The notes: a model not told the origin generated them from the letters alone. A DNA stretch of 64,000 nucleotides from Streptomyces sp. NBC_00461 (GCF_036013935.1 NZ_CP107902.1:2761001-2825000); one strand, 5' to 3'. Positions 37,484 through 46,710 are shown, counted from the stretch's first letter. A program made the numbers and translations.

Positions 37484-38509
37484 ATGACGCGATTCGACAA
37501 GAACTCCAGTGACGGCGGTATCGCCGTGACCGTACGGGGGATGGTCAAGCACTACGGCGAGACCAAGGCGCTGGACGGCGTCGACCTGGACGTGCGCGAG
37601 GGCACCGTGATGGGTGTGCTCGGGCCGAACGGGGCCGGTAAGACCACCCTCGTACGGATTCTGTCCACTCTCCTGCAGCCGACCGCCGGGCAGGCGACCG
37701 TCGCCGGATACGACGTGCTGCGGCAGCCGCGGCAGCTGCGCCGGGTGATAGGACTCACCGGGCAGTACGCCTCGGTCGACGAGAAGCTGCCCGGTTGGGA
37801 GAACCTCTACATGATCGGGCGGCTGCTCGACCTGCCCCGCAAGCAGGCCCGCACGCGGGCCGACGAACTGCTGGAGCGGTTCTCGCTGACGGACGCCGCC
37901 AAGCGGCCCGCCAGCACCTACTCCGGCGGTATGCGGCGACGGCTCGACCTCGCCGCCTCCATGATCGGGCGGCCCGAGGTGCTGTTCCTCGACGAGCCGA
38001 CCACCGGACTCGACCCCCGTACCCGCAACGAGGTGTGGGACGAGGTCAAGACGATGGTCGGCGAGGGCGTGACCGTTCTGCTGACCACGCAGTACATGGA
38101 GGAGGCCGAGCAGCTCGCCTCCGAGCTGACGGTCGTCGACCACGGCAAGGTCATCGCGGGCGGTGCCATCGACGAGCTGAAGGCCAAGGTCGGCGGACGG
38201 ACGCTGCGGGTGAAGCCCGCCGATCCGCTGCACCTGCGCCCCCTCGCCGAAGCACTCGACGAGCTCGGCATCACCGGGCTCGCCACCACCACCGTCGACA
38301 GCGAGGGCGGCAGCGTGCTCGTCCCGGTCCTCAGCGACGAGCAGCTGACCGCCGTGGTCAGCGTGGTCATGGCGCGCGGCATCACCATCAGCTCCATCAC
38401 CACCGAACTGCCCAGCCTGGACGAGGTGTTCCTGTCCCTCACCGGCCACCGCGCCAGTGCCCCGCAGGACGCCGTGCCCACCGAGACCCGCGAGGAGGTC
38501 GCCGTATGA
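37484..38509 (+). CDS. DrrA-type ABC exporter, ATP-binding subunit
   Basis: The 341-residue ATPase contains the Walker A GPNGAGKTTL, Q-loop LTGQYASVDEKL, signature YSGGMRRRLDLAASM, Walker B VLFLDEPTTGLDPRT and H-loop-position LTTQYMEEAEQLA, in which Gln replaces the usual His as in many DrrA proteins. A C-terminal extension of about 90 residues is typical of the DrrA family (daunorubicin-type self-resistance). The ATG at 37484 was chosen over a TTG ten codons earlier. The stop overlaps the permease start (ATGA). The exported compound is not indicated. Confidence 0.92.
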   Translation: MTRFDKNSSDGGIAVTVRGMVKHYGETKALDGVDLDVREGTVMGVLGPNGAGKTTLVRILSTLLQPTAGQATVAGYDVLRQPRQLRRVIGLTGQYASVDEKLPGWENLYMIGRLLDLPRKQARTRADELLERFSLTDAAKRPASTYSGGMRRRLDLAASMIGRPEVLFLDEPTTGLDPRTRNEVWDEVKTMVGEGVTVLLTTQYMEEAEQLASELTVVDHGKVIAGGAIDELKAKVGGRTLRVKPADPLHLRPLAEALDELGITGLATTTVDSEGGSVLVPVLSDEQLTAVVSVVMARGITISSITTELPSLDEVFLSLTGHRASAPQDAVPTETREEVAV

Positions 38510-39339
38510 GCGCCGCAACCGCCACCGCCGCCACCGCCACCGCTCCGGCCGCCGCCGACGCCCGTATCCCGCTGCGCGGCCACCTGCGCCACACCAGCGC
38601 CCTGATCCGCCGCAACCTGCTGTGGATCAAGCAGGACCCCGAGTCGATGTTCGACGCGCTGCTGATGCCGGTCATCTTCACCCTGCTGTTCGTGTACGTC
38701 TTCGGCGGCTCGATCGGGCAGGCCCTGGGCGGCGGTCAGGACGGGTACGTGCAGTACGTCATCCCGGGCATGATCGCGATGATGAGCATGTCGCTGTCCC
38801 AGGGCGTCGGCACCGGGTTCAGCCAGGACTTCAACTCCGGTGTCATGGACCGCTTCCGGTCGCTGCCGATCGGCCGCGGCTCGGTGCTGTTCGCGAAGAT
38901 CGCGGTCGAGCTGGCGCGGATGCTGTTCGCGACCACCGTGCTGATGATCGTCGCCGTCCTGGTCGGGTTCCACATCAACCACTGGGGCGGTCTGTTCGCG
39001 GCCGTGGGCCTGTCCGCGGTGTTCGCCTCCTCGATCATGTGGGTGTTCCTCACCCTGGGCGTGACCCTGAAGAACGCGCAGTCCGTGCAGGCGATGGGCT
39101 TCCTGGTCCTCTTCCCCCTGCAGTTCGGCTCGTCGATCTTCGCGCCGACGAACTCGATGCCGGGCTGGCTGCAGGCCTTCACCGACTACAACCCGCTGTC
39201 CACGCTCGCGGACGCGGCCCGCGGACTGATGGTCGGCGGCCCGGTCGCGCACGACCTGTGGGTGACCCTGGGCTGGTCGGTGGCGATCACCGCGGTGGCG
39301 GCGCCCTACGCGATCCACAAGTTCCGTACCAAGAGCTGA
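38506..39339 (+). CDS. DrrB-type ABC exporter, membrane subunit
   Basis: The 277-residue ABC-2 permease has six predicted helices, the family segment WIKQDPESMFDALLMPVIF near the N-terminus and the ABC-2 signature with QFGSSIFAPTNSMPGWLQAF and NPLSTLADAARGLMVGG near the C-terminus. GAGGAGG precedes its ATG, which overlaps the ATPase stop codon, so the two subunits are made together. It ends 20 bases from the stop of the convergent SARP gene. Confidence 0.92.
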   Translation: MSAATATAATATAPAAADARIPLRGHLRHTSALIRRNLLWIKQDPESMFDALLMPVIFTLLFVYVFGGSIGQALGGGQDGYVQYVIPGMIAMMSMSLSQGVGTGFSQDFNSGVMDRFRSLPIGRGSVLFAKIAVELARMLFATTVLMIVAVLVGFHINHWGGLFAAVGLSAVFASSIMWVFLTLGVTLKNAQSVQAMGFLVLFPLQFGSSIFAPTNSMPGWLQAFTDYNPLSTLADAARGLMVGGPVAHDLWVTLGWSVAITAVAAPYAIHKFRTKS

Positions 39340-39359
39340 CGTTCACGCCTGTGCGCACG

Positions 39360-42300
39360 TCACACCAGGGCGGTGGCCTCCTCGGGAGAGAGGCCGCCGC
39401 CCTCGGCGTGCGCGGTCTCGTACGCCTGGTCGCCGAGGACGGCCCGCACCTGCCGCTCCGCGCGCTCGTACACCGCGCGTTCCAGGGAGGTCGGGACATG
39501 GCCCGACGGCAGGGCTGCCCGGGCCGCCCCGATGCAGCGGGCGGCATCAAGGGCCCGGCTGCCGCCGTCCGACCCGGCCAGGCCGATCGCGGAGAGGGCC
39601 AGGTACATGGGCCACATGTGCGGGGCGATGGCCTCGGACACCGGATCGCCGGCCCGCCGCATGGCCTGCCGGGCCTTGTCCAGGGAAGCCTCAAGATTGC
39701 CGTCGACCGCCTCCACCCAGGCCTCCGAGCCGAGTATGAACGCGTCGAAGACGACGAAGTGTGAGCTGCTGAACTCCACACGCAGCAGCCGCAGTTGCTC
39801 GCGCGCCTCGGTGAGCCGGTCGGTCATGGCGAGCCGGCCCGCGAGGAACATCCGGGCGGCGGGCATGGCCTCGTTGCCCGGGCCGAACGGCATCTCGATC
39901 ACCTCGCGCAGGATCCGCTCGCCCTCCTCGGCCTCGCCCGCCTCAATGAGCGCGGCCCCGAGCCGGGCACCCAGCACCGCCATCTGGGCGTTGGCACCGA
40001 GCCGTTCGGCATGCTCGATCGCCGACTCGTAGTCGTCGGCGGCGCGCCGGTGCTCGCCGATGCGTTCACGGGCCTCGCCCCGCGCCGAGAGCGCTTCGGC
40101 CGTGCCCCACAGGTCGCCGATGCGCTGGAAGATCTCCAGTGACTCGTCGGCGTCGCGGGCCGCGTCGCCCGCCCAGTCGCTGCGGTTGGCCAGGACGTTG
40201 GCGCGCATCTGGAGCGTGGCCGCGAGCTCCCACTCCATGCCGGGGGTGGTGCGGCAGGTGTGGACCGAGGCGTCGAGGATGGCGGGCAGCCGCAACACGC
40301 CTCCGGTCAGCATCACCGCGTAGAACCAGACCATGCCCGGGGTGCGGCAGATCTGCGGGGCGCCGGGTTCGTACACCTCGGTGATCAGGCGCAGCCTCTC
40401 CTTCGCCTGCGGGGAGTCCCAGGCCTCCAACTCGGTGTCCATGCAGGCCAGATGGGCGAGATGGACACCGCGCCGGGCCTCGGCGAGGAGTTCGCCGGTC
40501 AGCGGGGGCGGGACGTCGGTGCAGCGCTGCCAGACCGGGGCGGCCCGCCGGACGGGCGCGGCGAAGGGGTCGGGGCCGAGGGCCATGACCTCGACACACC
40601 AGTTGCGCGCCTCGATCCGCACGTCGCGCATCTGCCAGTACCAGGCCAGCGACAGGACGAGACAGAGGCCTTCCTGTTCGTCACGCTCGCTGACGGCGTG
40701 GCGCAGGGCGGTGCGGAGGTTCTCGTACTCGCGCTCCAGCAGTCCGATGGCGGCGAGTTGGCCGGGGCCGCGGAGCAACGGGTCGGTGGTGCGGGCGAGT
40801 TCGCGGTAGTACGTCAGGTGGGCGCGCTCGGACTCGGCCCGCTGCCCGGCCTCGTCGAGCCGCTCGCCGGCGTACTCGCCGACGGTTTCGAGCAGCCGGT
40901 AGCGCATGTCCCCACTGCCCGAAGGGGCAGCCACGACCAGGGACTTGTCGACGAGCGAACCGAGGGCTTCCAGCGCTGCGGACCCGCACACGGCCTCGGC
41001 GGCGGCGAGTTCGCAGCCGCCGGCGAACACCGACAGACGGCGCAGCACGTCCCGTTCGGCCTCGTCGAGCAGCTCCCAGGACCAGTCGACGACGGCGCGC
41101 AGGGTCTGCTGGCGGGGCAGGACCGTACGGCTGCCGGAGGTGAGCAGCCGGAAGCGGTCGTCGAGCCGGTCGGCGATCTGGCGGGGCGTCAGCATACGGA
41201 GCCGGGCGGCGGCGAGCTCGATGGCCAGGGGCAGTCCGTCGAGCCGCAGGCAGATCTCGGCGCACGCCTCGGGATCCTCGTCGATGCGGAACCCGGGCCT
41301 GGCGGCGGCGCCCCGGTCGGCGAGCAGCCGCAGGGCCACCGGTTCCGGCAGTGGTTCCACGGGCCGCAGCACCTCCCCCGGTACGCCTAGGGGTTCACGG
41401 CTCGTGGCGAGCACCGTCAGCTCCGGGCAGCGCTCCAAGAGCTCCTCGACGAGCCGGGCGGCCGCGTCGACGACGTGCTCGCAGTTGTCGAGGACGATCA
41501 GCATGCGACGCCTGCCGCAGTGCTCGGCGAGCCGCTCCAGCGGATCGTCGTTGCGGTCGCTGCCGGCCGCCCGCATGGCTTCCGCTCCGGCGCCGTACAG
41601 CACGGTCTCGCGGGCTCCCACCGCGGTGAGCACGGCCTCCGGTACGGCGTCCGGGTCGTCCAGGGGCGCGAGTTCGGCCAGCCACACCCCGTCCCGGGCC
41701 GCGTCCCGCACGCTCTCGGCGGCCTCCTGCGACAACCGTGTCTTCCCGGCCCCGCCCGGCCCGAGCAGCGTGACGAGCCGGGCCGACGCGAGATCACCCC
41801 GAATGGCATCGATGTCGGCCTCCCGGCCGACGAAGGAGGTCAGGCGGGCGCGGAGGTTACCGCGCGGCGGGGCACCGGGGCCGGCGGCGGGCGGGGCGAC
41901 GGCCGGCCCACCGGCTGCGGCCCCGGGGCTGCCTCCTGCCAGCAACTCCCCGTGCAGAGCGGCCAGTTCGGGACCGGGATCGGAGCCCAGCCGGTCCGCC
42001 AGCAGCCGCCGTACGTCGTCGTAGGCGTCCAGCGCCTCCGCCGTACGGCCCGCGTCGCGCAGGGCGCGCAGGCGCAGCACCTGGAGGGGTTCGTCGAGGG
42101 GGTGGGTGTCGCAGAGGGCGGTCAGTTCGGGCAGGGACTGCTCGGCGTGGCCCAGGGCGAGGGCAGCGGTGTGGCGGGCGCGCAGGGCGTCCAGGCGGCG
42201 GGCGTCCCAGCGGGCCGCCTCGGCGGTGCGGTCGGGGAGGTCGGTGAGGGCCGGGCCGCGCCACAGGCCGAGGGCGTCGTCGAGGACGACGGCCGCCTTG

Positions 42301-42659
42301 GCGGGGTCGCCGTCGGCCAGCGCGCGCGTGCCCTCGCCGGTCAGCCGCTCGAAACGGTGCAGGTCGACGTCGTCGGGCCGGGCCGTGAGCCGGTAACCGC
42401 CCTCGGCGGAGGCCACGGCGTCCGCGCCGAGCGCCCGGCGCAGACGGCCGACCAGCGCCTGCAGCGCGCCCGGTGCGTCGGCGGGCGGATCGGCGCCCCA
42501 CACCTCGTCGACCAGGACGCCGGCGGGGACCGTGCGACCGGCCCGTAGCGCGAGCACGGTCAGCAGAGCACGCAGCCGTGCCCCGCCGACCTGGACGGGG
42601 GTGCCGTCGGGGCGGAGAGCCTGAGCGGTGCCGAGGATGCGATAGCGCACGGGATCCAT
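39360..42659 (-). CDS. AfsR-like SARP/NB-ARC transcriptional regulator
   Basis: A 1099-residue multidomain regulator. Residues 10-92 form the OmpR-type winged helix, 97-242 the bacterial transcriptional activation domain (together the SARP module), a low-complexity Gly/Pro/Ala linker follows, then an NB-ARC-type ATPase with Walker A GPGGAGKTR (300-308), Walker B MLIVLDNCEHVVD and LDGLPLAIELAAARLRML, and finally helical TPR-like repeats to the end. AfsR-type proteins activate secondary-metabolism genes, with ATP and often phosphorylation as input. It converges with the DrrAB-type operon, whose promoter carries SARP-like repeats, so that operon is a likely target. GGAG lies just before the ATG. 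Confidence 0.92.
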   Translation of the reverse strand: MDPVRYRILGTAQALRPDGTPVQVGGARLRALLTVLALRAGRTVPAGVLVDEVWGADPPADAPGALQALVGRLRRALGADAVASAEGGYRLTARPDDVDLHRFERLTGEGTRALADGDPAKAAVVLDDALGLWRGPALTDLPDRTAEAARWDARRLDALRARHTAALALGHAEQSLPELTALCDTHPLDEPLQVLRLRALRDAGRTAEALDAYDDVRRLLADRLGSDPGPELAALHGELLAGGSPGAAAGGPAVAPPAAGPGAPPRGNLRARLTSFVGREADIDAIRGDLASARLVTLLGPGGAGKTRLSQEAAESVRDAARDGVWLAELAPLDDPDAVPEAVLTAVGARETVLYGAGAEAMRAAGSDRNDDPLERLAEHCGRRRMLIVLDNCEHVVDAAARLVEELLERCPELTVLATSREPLGVPGEVLRPVEPLPEPVALRLLADRGAAARPGFRIDEDPEACAEICLRLDGLPLAIELAAARLRMLTPRQIADRLDDRFRLLTSGSRTVLPRQQTLRAVVDWSWELLDEAERDVLRRLSVFAGGCELAAAEAVCGSAALEALGSLVDKSLVVAAPSGSGDMRYRLLETVGEYAGERLDEAGQRAESERAHLTYYRELARTTDPLLRGPGQLAAIGLLEREYENLRTALRHAVSERDEQEGLCLVLSLAWYWQMRDVRIEARNWCVEVMALGPDPFAAPVRRAAPVWQRCTDVPPPLTGELLAEARRGVHLAHLACMDTELEAWDSPQAKERLRLITEVYEPGAPQICRTPGMVWFYAVMLTGGVLRLPAILDASVHTCRTTPGMEWELAATLQMRANVLANRSDWAGDAARDADESLEIFQRIGDLWGTAEALSARGEARERIGEHRRAADDYESAIEHAERLGANAQMAVLGARLGAALIEAGEAEEGERILREVIEMPFGPGNEAMPAARMFLAGRLAMTDRLTEAREQLRLLRVEFSSSHFVVFDAFILGSEAWVEAVDGNLEASLDKARQAMRRAGDPVSEAIAPHMWPMYLALSAIGLAGSDGGSRALDAARCIGAARAALPSGHVPTSLERAVYERAERQVRAVLGDQAYETAHAEGGGLSPEEATALV

Positions 42660-42712
42660 TGTCTCCGGAGAGGTCGGGGCCGGTCACGGGGTTCGGGCCG
42701 ACGGTGCGTCGG

Positions 42713-42757
42713 CTTCGGAGGTCTTCGGAGGTCTTGGGAGGTCTGGGAGGTCTTCGG
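42713..42757. repeat. Tandem 10-bp repeats upstream of the SARP gene
   Basis: CTTCGGAGGT occurs twice, then CTTGGGAGGT, CTGGGAGGT and a partial CTTCGG, at 10-bp steps (one 9). The array lies 54-98 bases upstream of the SARP start and about 160 bases before the divergent M50 gene. Regular helical spacing suggests a site for a multimeric regulator, possibly the SARP itself. Confidence 0.7.
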
Positions 42758-42918
42758 CCGTACGGAAACGGGTTCGGAACCAGGTACGGGCGGGCGGTTC
42801 AAGGTCCCGCATGTCCTTACCCTTCCACGGAACCCCCGGCCCACCGCGAGACGTTTTCCCGGTACGCCCGGTACCGTCGGGCAGTCCCACCGCGCGCACG
42901 CACCGTCCAGGGAGCCCC

Positions 42919-43719
42919 ATGACCACCGCCACCACCAGCCGCAGCGACCGGCGGATCAGCCCCGTCTTCATCGGGATCCTGGCCGTCACGGCGGTGACCG
43001 GCTGGGCCACCTGGACCGGGTTCTCCGAGCAGCCGGGCCTGGCCGTGTTCCTGTTCGTGACGGCGGCGTGGATCGTCTCCCTGTGTCTGCACGAGTACGC
43101 ACACGCGCGTACCGCCCTGCACAGCGGCGACATCACGATCGGCTCGAAGGGCTACCTGAGCCTCAATCCTCTCGCCTACACGCACGCCCTGCTCAGCATC
43201 GTCCTCCCCGTCCTCTTCGTGATCATGGGCGGCATCGGTCTGCCCGGTGGCGCCGTCTTCATCGAGCGCAACCGCATCAAGGGGCGCTGGCGGCACAGTC
43301 TCATCTCGGCGGCCGGCCCGCTGACGAACGTCCTGTTCGCGGCCGTGTGCACCGCTCCGTTCTGGCTGCACGCGCTGGACGGCGTGCCGCGGGACTTCCG
43401 GTTCGCGCTGGCCTTCCTCGCCCTGCTCCAGGTCACGGCCGCCATCCTGAACTTCCTGCCGGTGCCCGGCCTGGACGGCTACGGCGTGATCGAGCCCTGG
43501 CTGTCGCGCAACATCAAGCGGCAGGTGGAGCCCTTCGCGCCGTTCGGCCTGCTGTTCGTGTTCGCCCTGCTGTGGATCCCGGCCGTCAACAGCGTGTTCT
43601 TCGACGTGATCGACTCGATCCTGCGAAGCCTCGGGATCGGCGACTTCGACACGTACTGCGGTCAGGAGCTCTACCGCTTCTGGCAGGGGACGAACGAGTT
43701 CTGCTCGGTCAGCCCGTGA
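42919..43719 (+). CDS. M50-type (site-2 protease-like) membrane metalloprotease
   Basis: The 266-residue membrane protein has about six helices, with the zinc motif HEYAHA (HExxH) in SLCLHEYAHARTALHSGD and the third ligand in NFLPVPGLDGYGV (LDG). The intervening GGAVFIERNRIKGRWRHSLISAAGPLTN matches the rhomboid/S2P-like M50B family. Such enzymes cut membrane-bound anti-sigma or other regulators; the target is unknown. GGGAG precedes the ATG. The gene's 3' end overlaps a small convergent gene by 11 bases. Confidence 0.9.
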   Translation: MTTATTSRSDRRISPVFIGILAVTAVTGWATWTGFSEQPGLAVFLFVTAAWIVSLCLHEYAHARTALHSGDITIGSKGYLSLNPLAYTHALLSIVLPVLFVIMGGIGLPGGAVFIERNRIKGRWRHSLISAAGPLTNVLFAAVCTAPFWLHALDGVPRDFRFALAFLALLQVTAAILNFLPVPGLDGYGVIEPWLSRNIKRQVEPFAPFGLLFVFALLWIPAVNSVFFDVIDSILRSLGIGDFDTYCGQELYRFWQGTNEFCSVSP

Positions 43720-43888
43720 CCGACCTACGGGTCTTGCCCCGCTTCATGTAGTACCAGCACATGTTGCTGGACAGCCCCGCCAGCAGCACCCACACGATCC
43801 CCAGCCAGCTGCCCTGCGCGAAGGCGACCACGGCCGCGGCCACGGCGAGCACACAGACGATCAGGGCATACAGTCCAAGGCGGGGCAT
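43709..43888 (-). CDS. Small two-helix membrane protein
   Basis: A 59-residue protein with two helices (about residues 3-24 and 29-45) and a basic tail (YYMKRGKTRRSVTG). AGGAG lies nine bases before the ATG. It converges with and slightly overlaps the M50 gene. The clean ribosome site and hydrophobicity pattern support it as a real gene; function unknown. Confidence 0.75.
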   Translation of the reverse strand: MPRLGLYALIVCVLAVAAAVVAFAQGSWLGIVWVLLAGLSSNMCWYYMKRGKTRRSVTG

Positions 43889-43977
43889 TTCGATCGGCTC
43901 CTGTCGGCGGACTCGAGTTCGGGCCTTCGGGGGGACACTGCTACGACGACCAGTGTCCCCCATCCCCCTCCGTCTCC

Positions 43978-44694
43978 CTACACGTCCGTGACACGCAGCC
44001 CGGCGTGGGCCTTGTACCGCCGGTTCACCGAGATCAGGTTGGCGACGAGCGACTCGACCTGGTGGGCGTTGCGCAGCCGGCCGGCGAAGATGCCGCGCAT
44101 GCCGGGGATGCGTCCGGCGAGGGCCTGCACGATCTCGACGTCGTCCCGCACCTCCCCCAGCACCATCACGTCGGTGTCGATCTCGACGATCTCGGGGTCC
44201 TGCAGCAGCACCGCCGACAGGTGGTGGAAGGCCGCCGTCACCCGCGAGTCCGGCAGCAGGGCGGCGGCCTGCTCGGCCGCACTGCCCTCCTCCGGCTTGA
44301 TCGCGTACGCGCCCTTCTTGTCGAAGCCGAGCGGGTTGACGCAGTCCACGACGAGCTTGCCGGCCAGCTCCTCCCGCAGTGACTCCAGGGTCTTGCCGTG
44401 ACCGTCCCACGGCACGGCGACGATCACGATGTCGCTGCGGCGCGCGCACTCGGCGTTGTCCGCGCCCTCGACGCCGTGCCCGAGCTCGTCGGCGGCGGCC
44501 TGGGCGCGCTCGGCGGCACGCGAGCCGATGATCACCTTCTGGCCGGCCCTGGCCAGCCGGTAGGCCAGGCCCTTGCCCTGGGGTCCGGTCCCGCCGAGGA
44601 CGCCGACGACGAGCCCGGAGACGTCGGGGAGGTCCCAGGGGTCCTTGGCGGGGGCCTTCGCGGGGACCTGTGCAGCACTGTCGGTAGAGGTCAT
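43978..44694 (-). CDS. npdG: F420-dependent NADP oxidoreductase (NADPH:F420 reductase)
   Basis: The 238-residue enzyme passes hydride between NADPH and coenzyme F420 and thereby supplies reduced F420. The Rossmann fold starts with VVGVLGGTGPQGKGLAYRLA, and the NADP-selecting IIGSRAAERA follows beta-strand 2; VIVAVPWDGHG and VVDCVNPLGFDKKG complete the family pattern. A Pro/Ala-rich N-terminal extension of about 25 residues precedes the fold. It is transcribed alone, 89 bases before the small membrane protein gene on the same strand. Confidence 0.92.
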   Translation of the reverse strand: MTSTDSAAQVPAKAPAKDPWDLPDVSGLVVGVLGGTGPQGKGLAYRLARAGQKVIIGSRAAERAQAAADELGHGVEGADNAECARRSDIVIVAVPWDGHGKTLESLREELAGKLVVDCVNPLGFDKKGAYAIKPEEGSAAEQAAALLPDSRVTAAFHHLSAVLLQDPEIVEIDTDVMVLGEVRDDVEIVQALAGRIPGMRGIFAGRLRNAHQVESLVANLISVNRRYKAHAGLRVTDV

Positions 44695-44731
44695 GGGCCG
44701 ACTTTACGTCCGCCCCGGACGCCCCCGGCGG

Positions 44732-45805
44732 TCAGGTGAGCCGCGTCACGGGCACCCGCCGGAAGACGATCCGCTCGTACGCGCCGAAGTCCCCGGTCTC
44801 GTAGAGGAGTCCGACGGTCGAGGAGTCGATCCGCACCAGGTCGGAGTAGGCGGCGGGCAGACCGTCGACCGTGTGCACGGGCCGCCAGGTCGTGCCGTTG
44901 TCCGCCGACGCACGGATGGTCATCAGCGCGCGGGCAAAGGCGTCCGCGGGGCCGGAGAACAGCAGGACGTCGGGGTCGCGGAGCTGGAGCAGGCTGCCCT
45001 CGCACACCGGACCGTCGAGACCGGCCTGCGGGCGGAAGGGGGTGTGCAGGGTCCTGCCGCCGTCCTGGGAGTGGGCGTCGGCGCGGTTGCCCGGCGAGGG
45101 AGAGTCGTTGCGGGTGTTGAAGTAGACGCGGCCGTCGGGGAGTTCGGCAGCGGTGGTCTCGTTGACGTTGATGTAGCCGTCGGTGTTCTCGTCGACGTAG
45201 CCGAGGGACCAGGTCTCGCCGCGGTCGTCACTGATCAGGCAGTGGCCGCTGTTGTACCGGGGCTCGGTGCCGACGTCGGTGCCGCTGGGCGGCAGGGTGT
45301 GGTTGGCGGGGACGACGACCCGACCGGTGCTCAGCTGGAGCGCGTGGCCGGGCGTGGTGGCATACCAGCGCCAGCCCGCCTTCTTCACCTGCCGGGTGAT
45401 CTCCCTGGGGCTCGACCAGGTAACCCCGTCGTCGTCACTGTGCTGCACCCACACCCGCCGCCCGTCGGCGTCCTTGACCTTGCCGCGCAGGATGGCGTCC
45501 TCGCTCGCGGAGGCCGCCGAGCGGACGTGGACGAGGAGGATGCGACCGGTGTCGAGGACGACGGGCGCGGGGTTGCCGGCGAGCTGGACACCGTTGCTCG
45601 CGACGGCCTTCAGCGGGCCCCAGGTGCGGCCGCCGTCCGTCGAGCGTTTCAGCACGATGTCGATGTGGCCGTAGTCGCTCGCCGACTTGACGCGTCCCTC
45701 GCAGAAGGCGAGGAGGGTGCCCTTCGCGGTGGCGACCACCGCCGGGATCCGGTAACTGGCGTATCGCTCGCGGCCCGCACGGAAGGGGACAGTTGCTTCG
45801 GTCAT
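44732..45805 (-). CDS. Exo-alpha-sialidase-like (BNR/Asp-box) protein without signal peptide
   Basis: The 357-residue protein is a six-bladed propeller of the sialidase type. It has the N-terminal Arg motif YRIPAVV, four Asp-boxes (STDGGRTW, SDDDGVTW, SDDRGETW, SADNGTTW) and a later NETTAAELPDGRVYFNTRND segment that carries the usual Glu/Arg residues. Bacterial sialidases normally are exported, but this one begins directly at the catalytic fold (MTEATVPFRAGRERYASYRI), with no hydrophobic leader and none in the upstream frame. It may act in the cytoplasm, leave by another route, or have another substrate. Start choice is the only open issue. Confidence 0.85.
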   Translation of the reverse strand: MTEATVPFRAGRERYASYRIPAVVATAKGTLLAFCEGRVKSASDYGHIDIVLKRSTDGGRTWGPLKAVASNGVQLAGNPAPVVLDTGRILLVHVRSAASASEDAILRGKVKDADGRRVWVQHSDDDGVTWSSPREITRQVKKAGWRWYATTPGHALQLSTGRVVVPANHTLPPSGTDVGTEPRYNSGHCLISDDRGETWSLGYVDENTDGYINVNETTAAELPDGRVYFNTRNDSPSPGNRADAHSQDGGRTLHTPFRPQAGLDGPVCEGSLLQLRDPDVLLFSGPADAFARALMTIRASADNGTTWRPVHTVDGLPAAYSDLVRIDSSTVGLLYETGDFGAYERIVFRRVPVTRLT

Positions 45806-45884
45806 CCGCGCAACGTCCCCAGGTCGGGCGAATTCGGGGTGAACTTCGGGTCACGGGTGACCGGTTGGTGCAGGATGCGGACGC

Positions 45885-46487
45885 ATGGACGCCGTACGGG
45901 TCGCGCTGCTGCGCGAAGTGCTCGCAGGAACCGAGTGGTTGGGCGCCACGCGGCGCTTCGCGGGGACCTTGCGCGGATCCGTGGTGTCGCACGGCGGCGG
46001 GCTGCTCCTGGTGGGTACGCAGGAGTACGAGCCGTGGCATCTGGCGGCCCACCTGGTGGACGAGGCCGCGTGGTCGGGGACGCCGGAGCTGGCCCCGACT
46101 CTCGTACGGCATGGTGCGTGCCCGTCCGATCCGGCGCATCTGGCCGTCGGGCTCGGCCGGTTGGCCGCGGCGCGCCGGGGCGAGACGCTGCTGGTCGTGT
46201 CGCCGGGAGGGCCGGGCGCCCCGCTTCTGGAGCGGGTGCACGACGCGCGGCGGGCCGGGGCGACGGTGCTGGCACTTGGCCCCGGTGGAGGTGAACTCGC
46301 CCCTATGGCACACGAGTCGCTGAGTGTGCCGGAGGGCTCGGAGCTGGACCTGGACACCGTGCAGCACCTGGTCAGTGCGGCGGCCGGGGAGAGCGCGCTG
46401 CCGGCGCCGAGGGGGAACCGGCGGCTGAGGGACCGCCTGTCCCGGCTGGCCGACCACCTGACGGACCCACCACCCGCGGGCTGGTGA
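45885..46487 (+). CDS. SIS-like hypothetical protein
   Basis: A 200-residue protein with LLVVSPGGPGAPLLERVHDA and RRAGATVLALG followed by HESLSVPEGSELDLDTVQHLVSAA, which resembles the C-terminal half of a sugar-isomerase (SIS) domain that binds phosphosugars. The N-terminal part (RGSVVSHGGGLLLVGTQEYEPWHLAAHLVDEA) has no clear counterpart. CAGGAT lies seven bases before the ATG, so the transcript could be leaderless. Role unknown; it starts 79 bases from the divergent sialidase gene. Confidence 0.75.
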   Translation: MDAVRVALLREVLAGTEWLGATRRFAGTLRGSVVSHGGGLLLVGTQEYEPWHLAAHLVDEAAWSGTPELAPTLVRHGACPSDPAHLAVGLGRLAAARRGETLLVVSPGGPGAPLLERVHDARRAGATVLALGPGGGELAPMAHESLSVPEGSELDLDTVQHLVSAAAGESALPAPRGNRRLRDRLSRLADHLTDPPPAGW

Positions 46488-46539
46488 CCTTCCCGACGGC
46501 CTGGGGCTATCGCCCCCACGGCCCCTACCCGTCCCGTCC

Positions 46540-46609
46540 CGGGGGCTGCGCCCCCGGACGCCCGTTTTCGGCCTGACGGCCTCGTCCTCAAACGCCGGAC
46601 GGGCTGAAA
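46540..46609. repeat. Dispersed intergenic repeat, family 2
   Basis: GGGGGCTGCGCCCCC is followed by GGCCTCGTCCTCAAACGCCGG and GACGGGCTGAAATG, in the same orientation as the copy after nadE. Two shorter echoes of CCGGACGGACTGAA follow up to 46650. Confidence 0.8.
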
Positions 46610-46710
46610 TGAAGGGCCGGACGGACTGAAGGCACACACCGGACGAGTTGAAGACAGCTGAAGGAAAAGCGGTTGCCGACGGCGGTGGCCTCCGCCGACC
46701 ATGACCCCTC

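Noticed and set aside
42713..42757. Tandem repeat considered as a CRISPR array
   Set aside because: Units are 10 bp with no unique spacers and no cas genes nearby.
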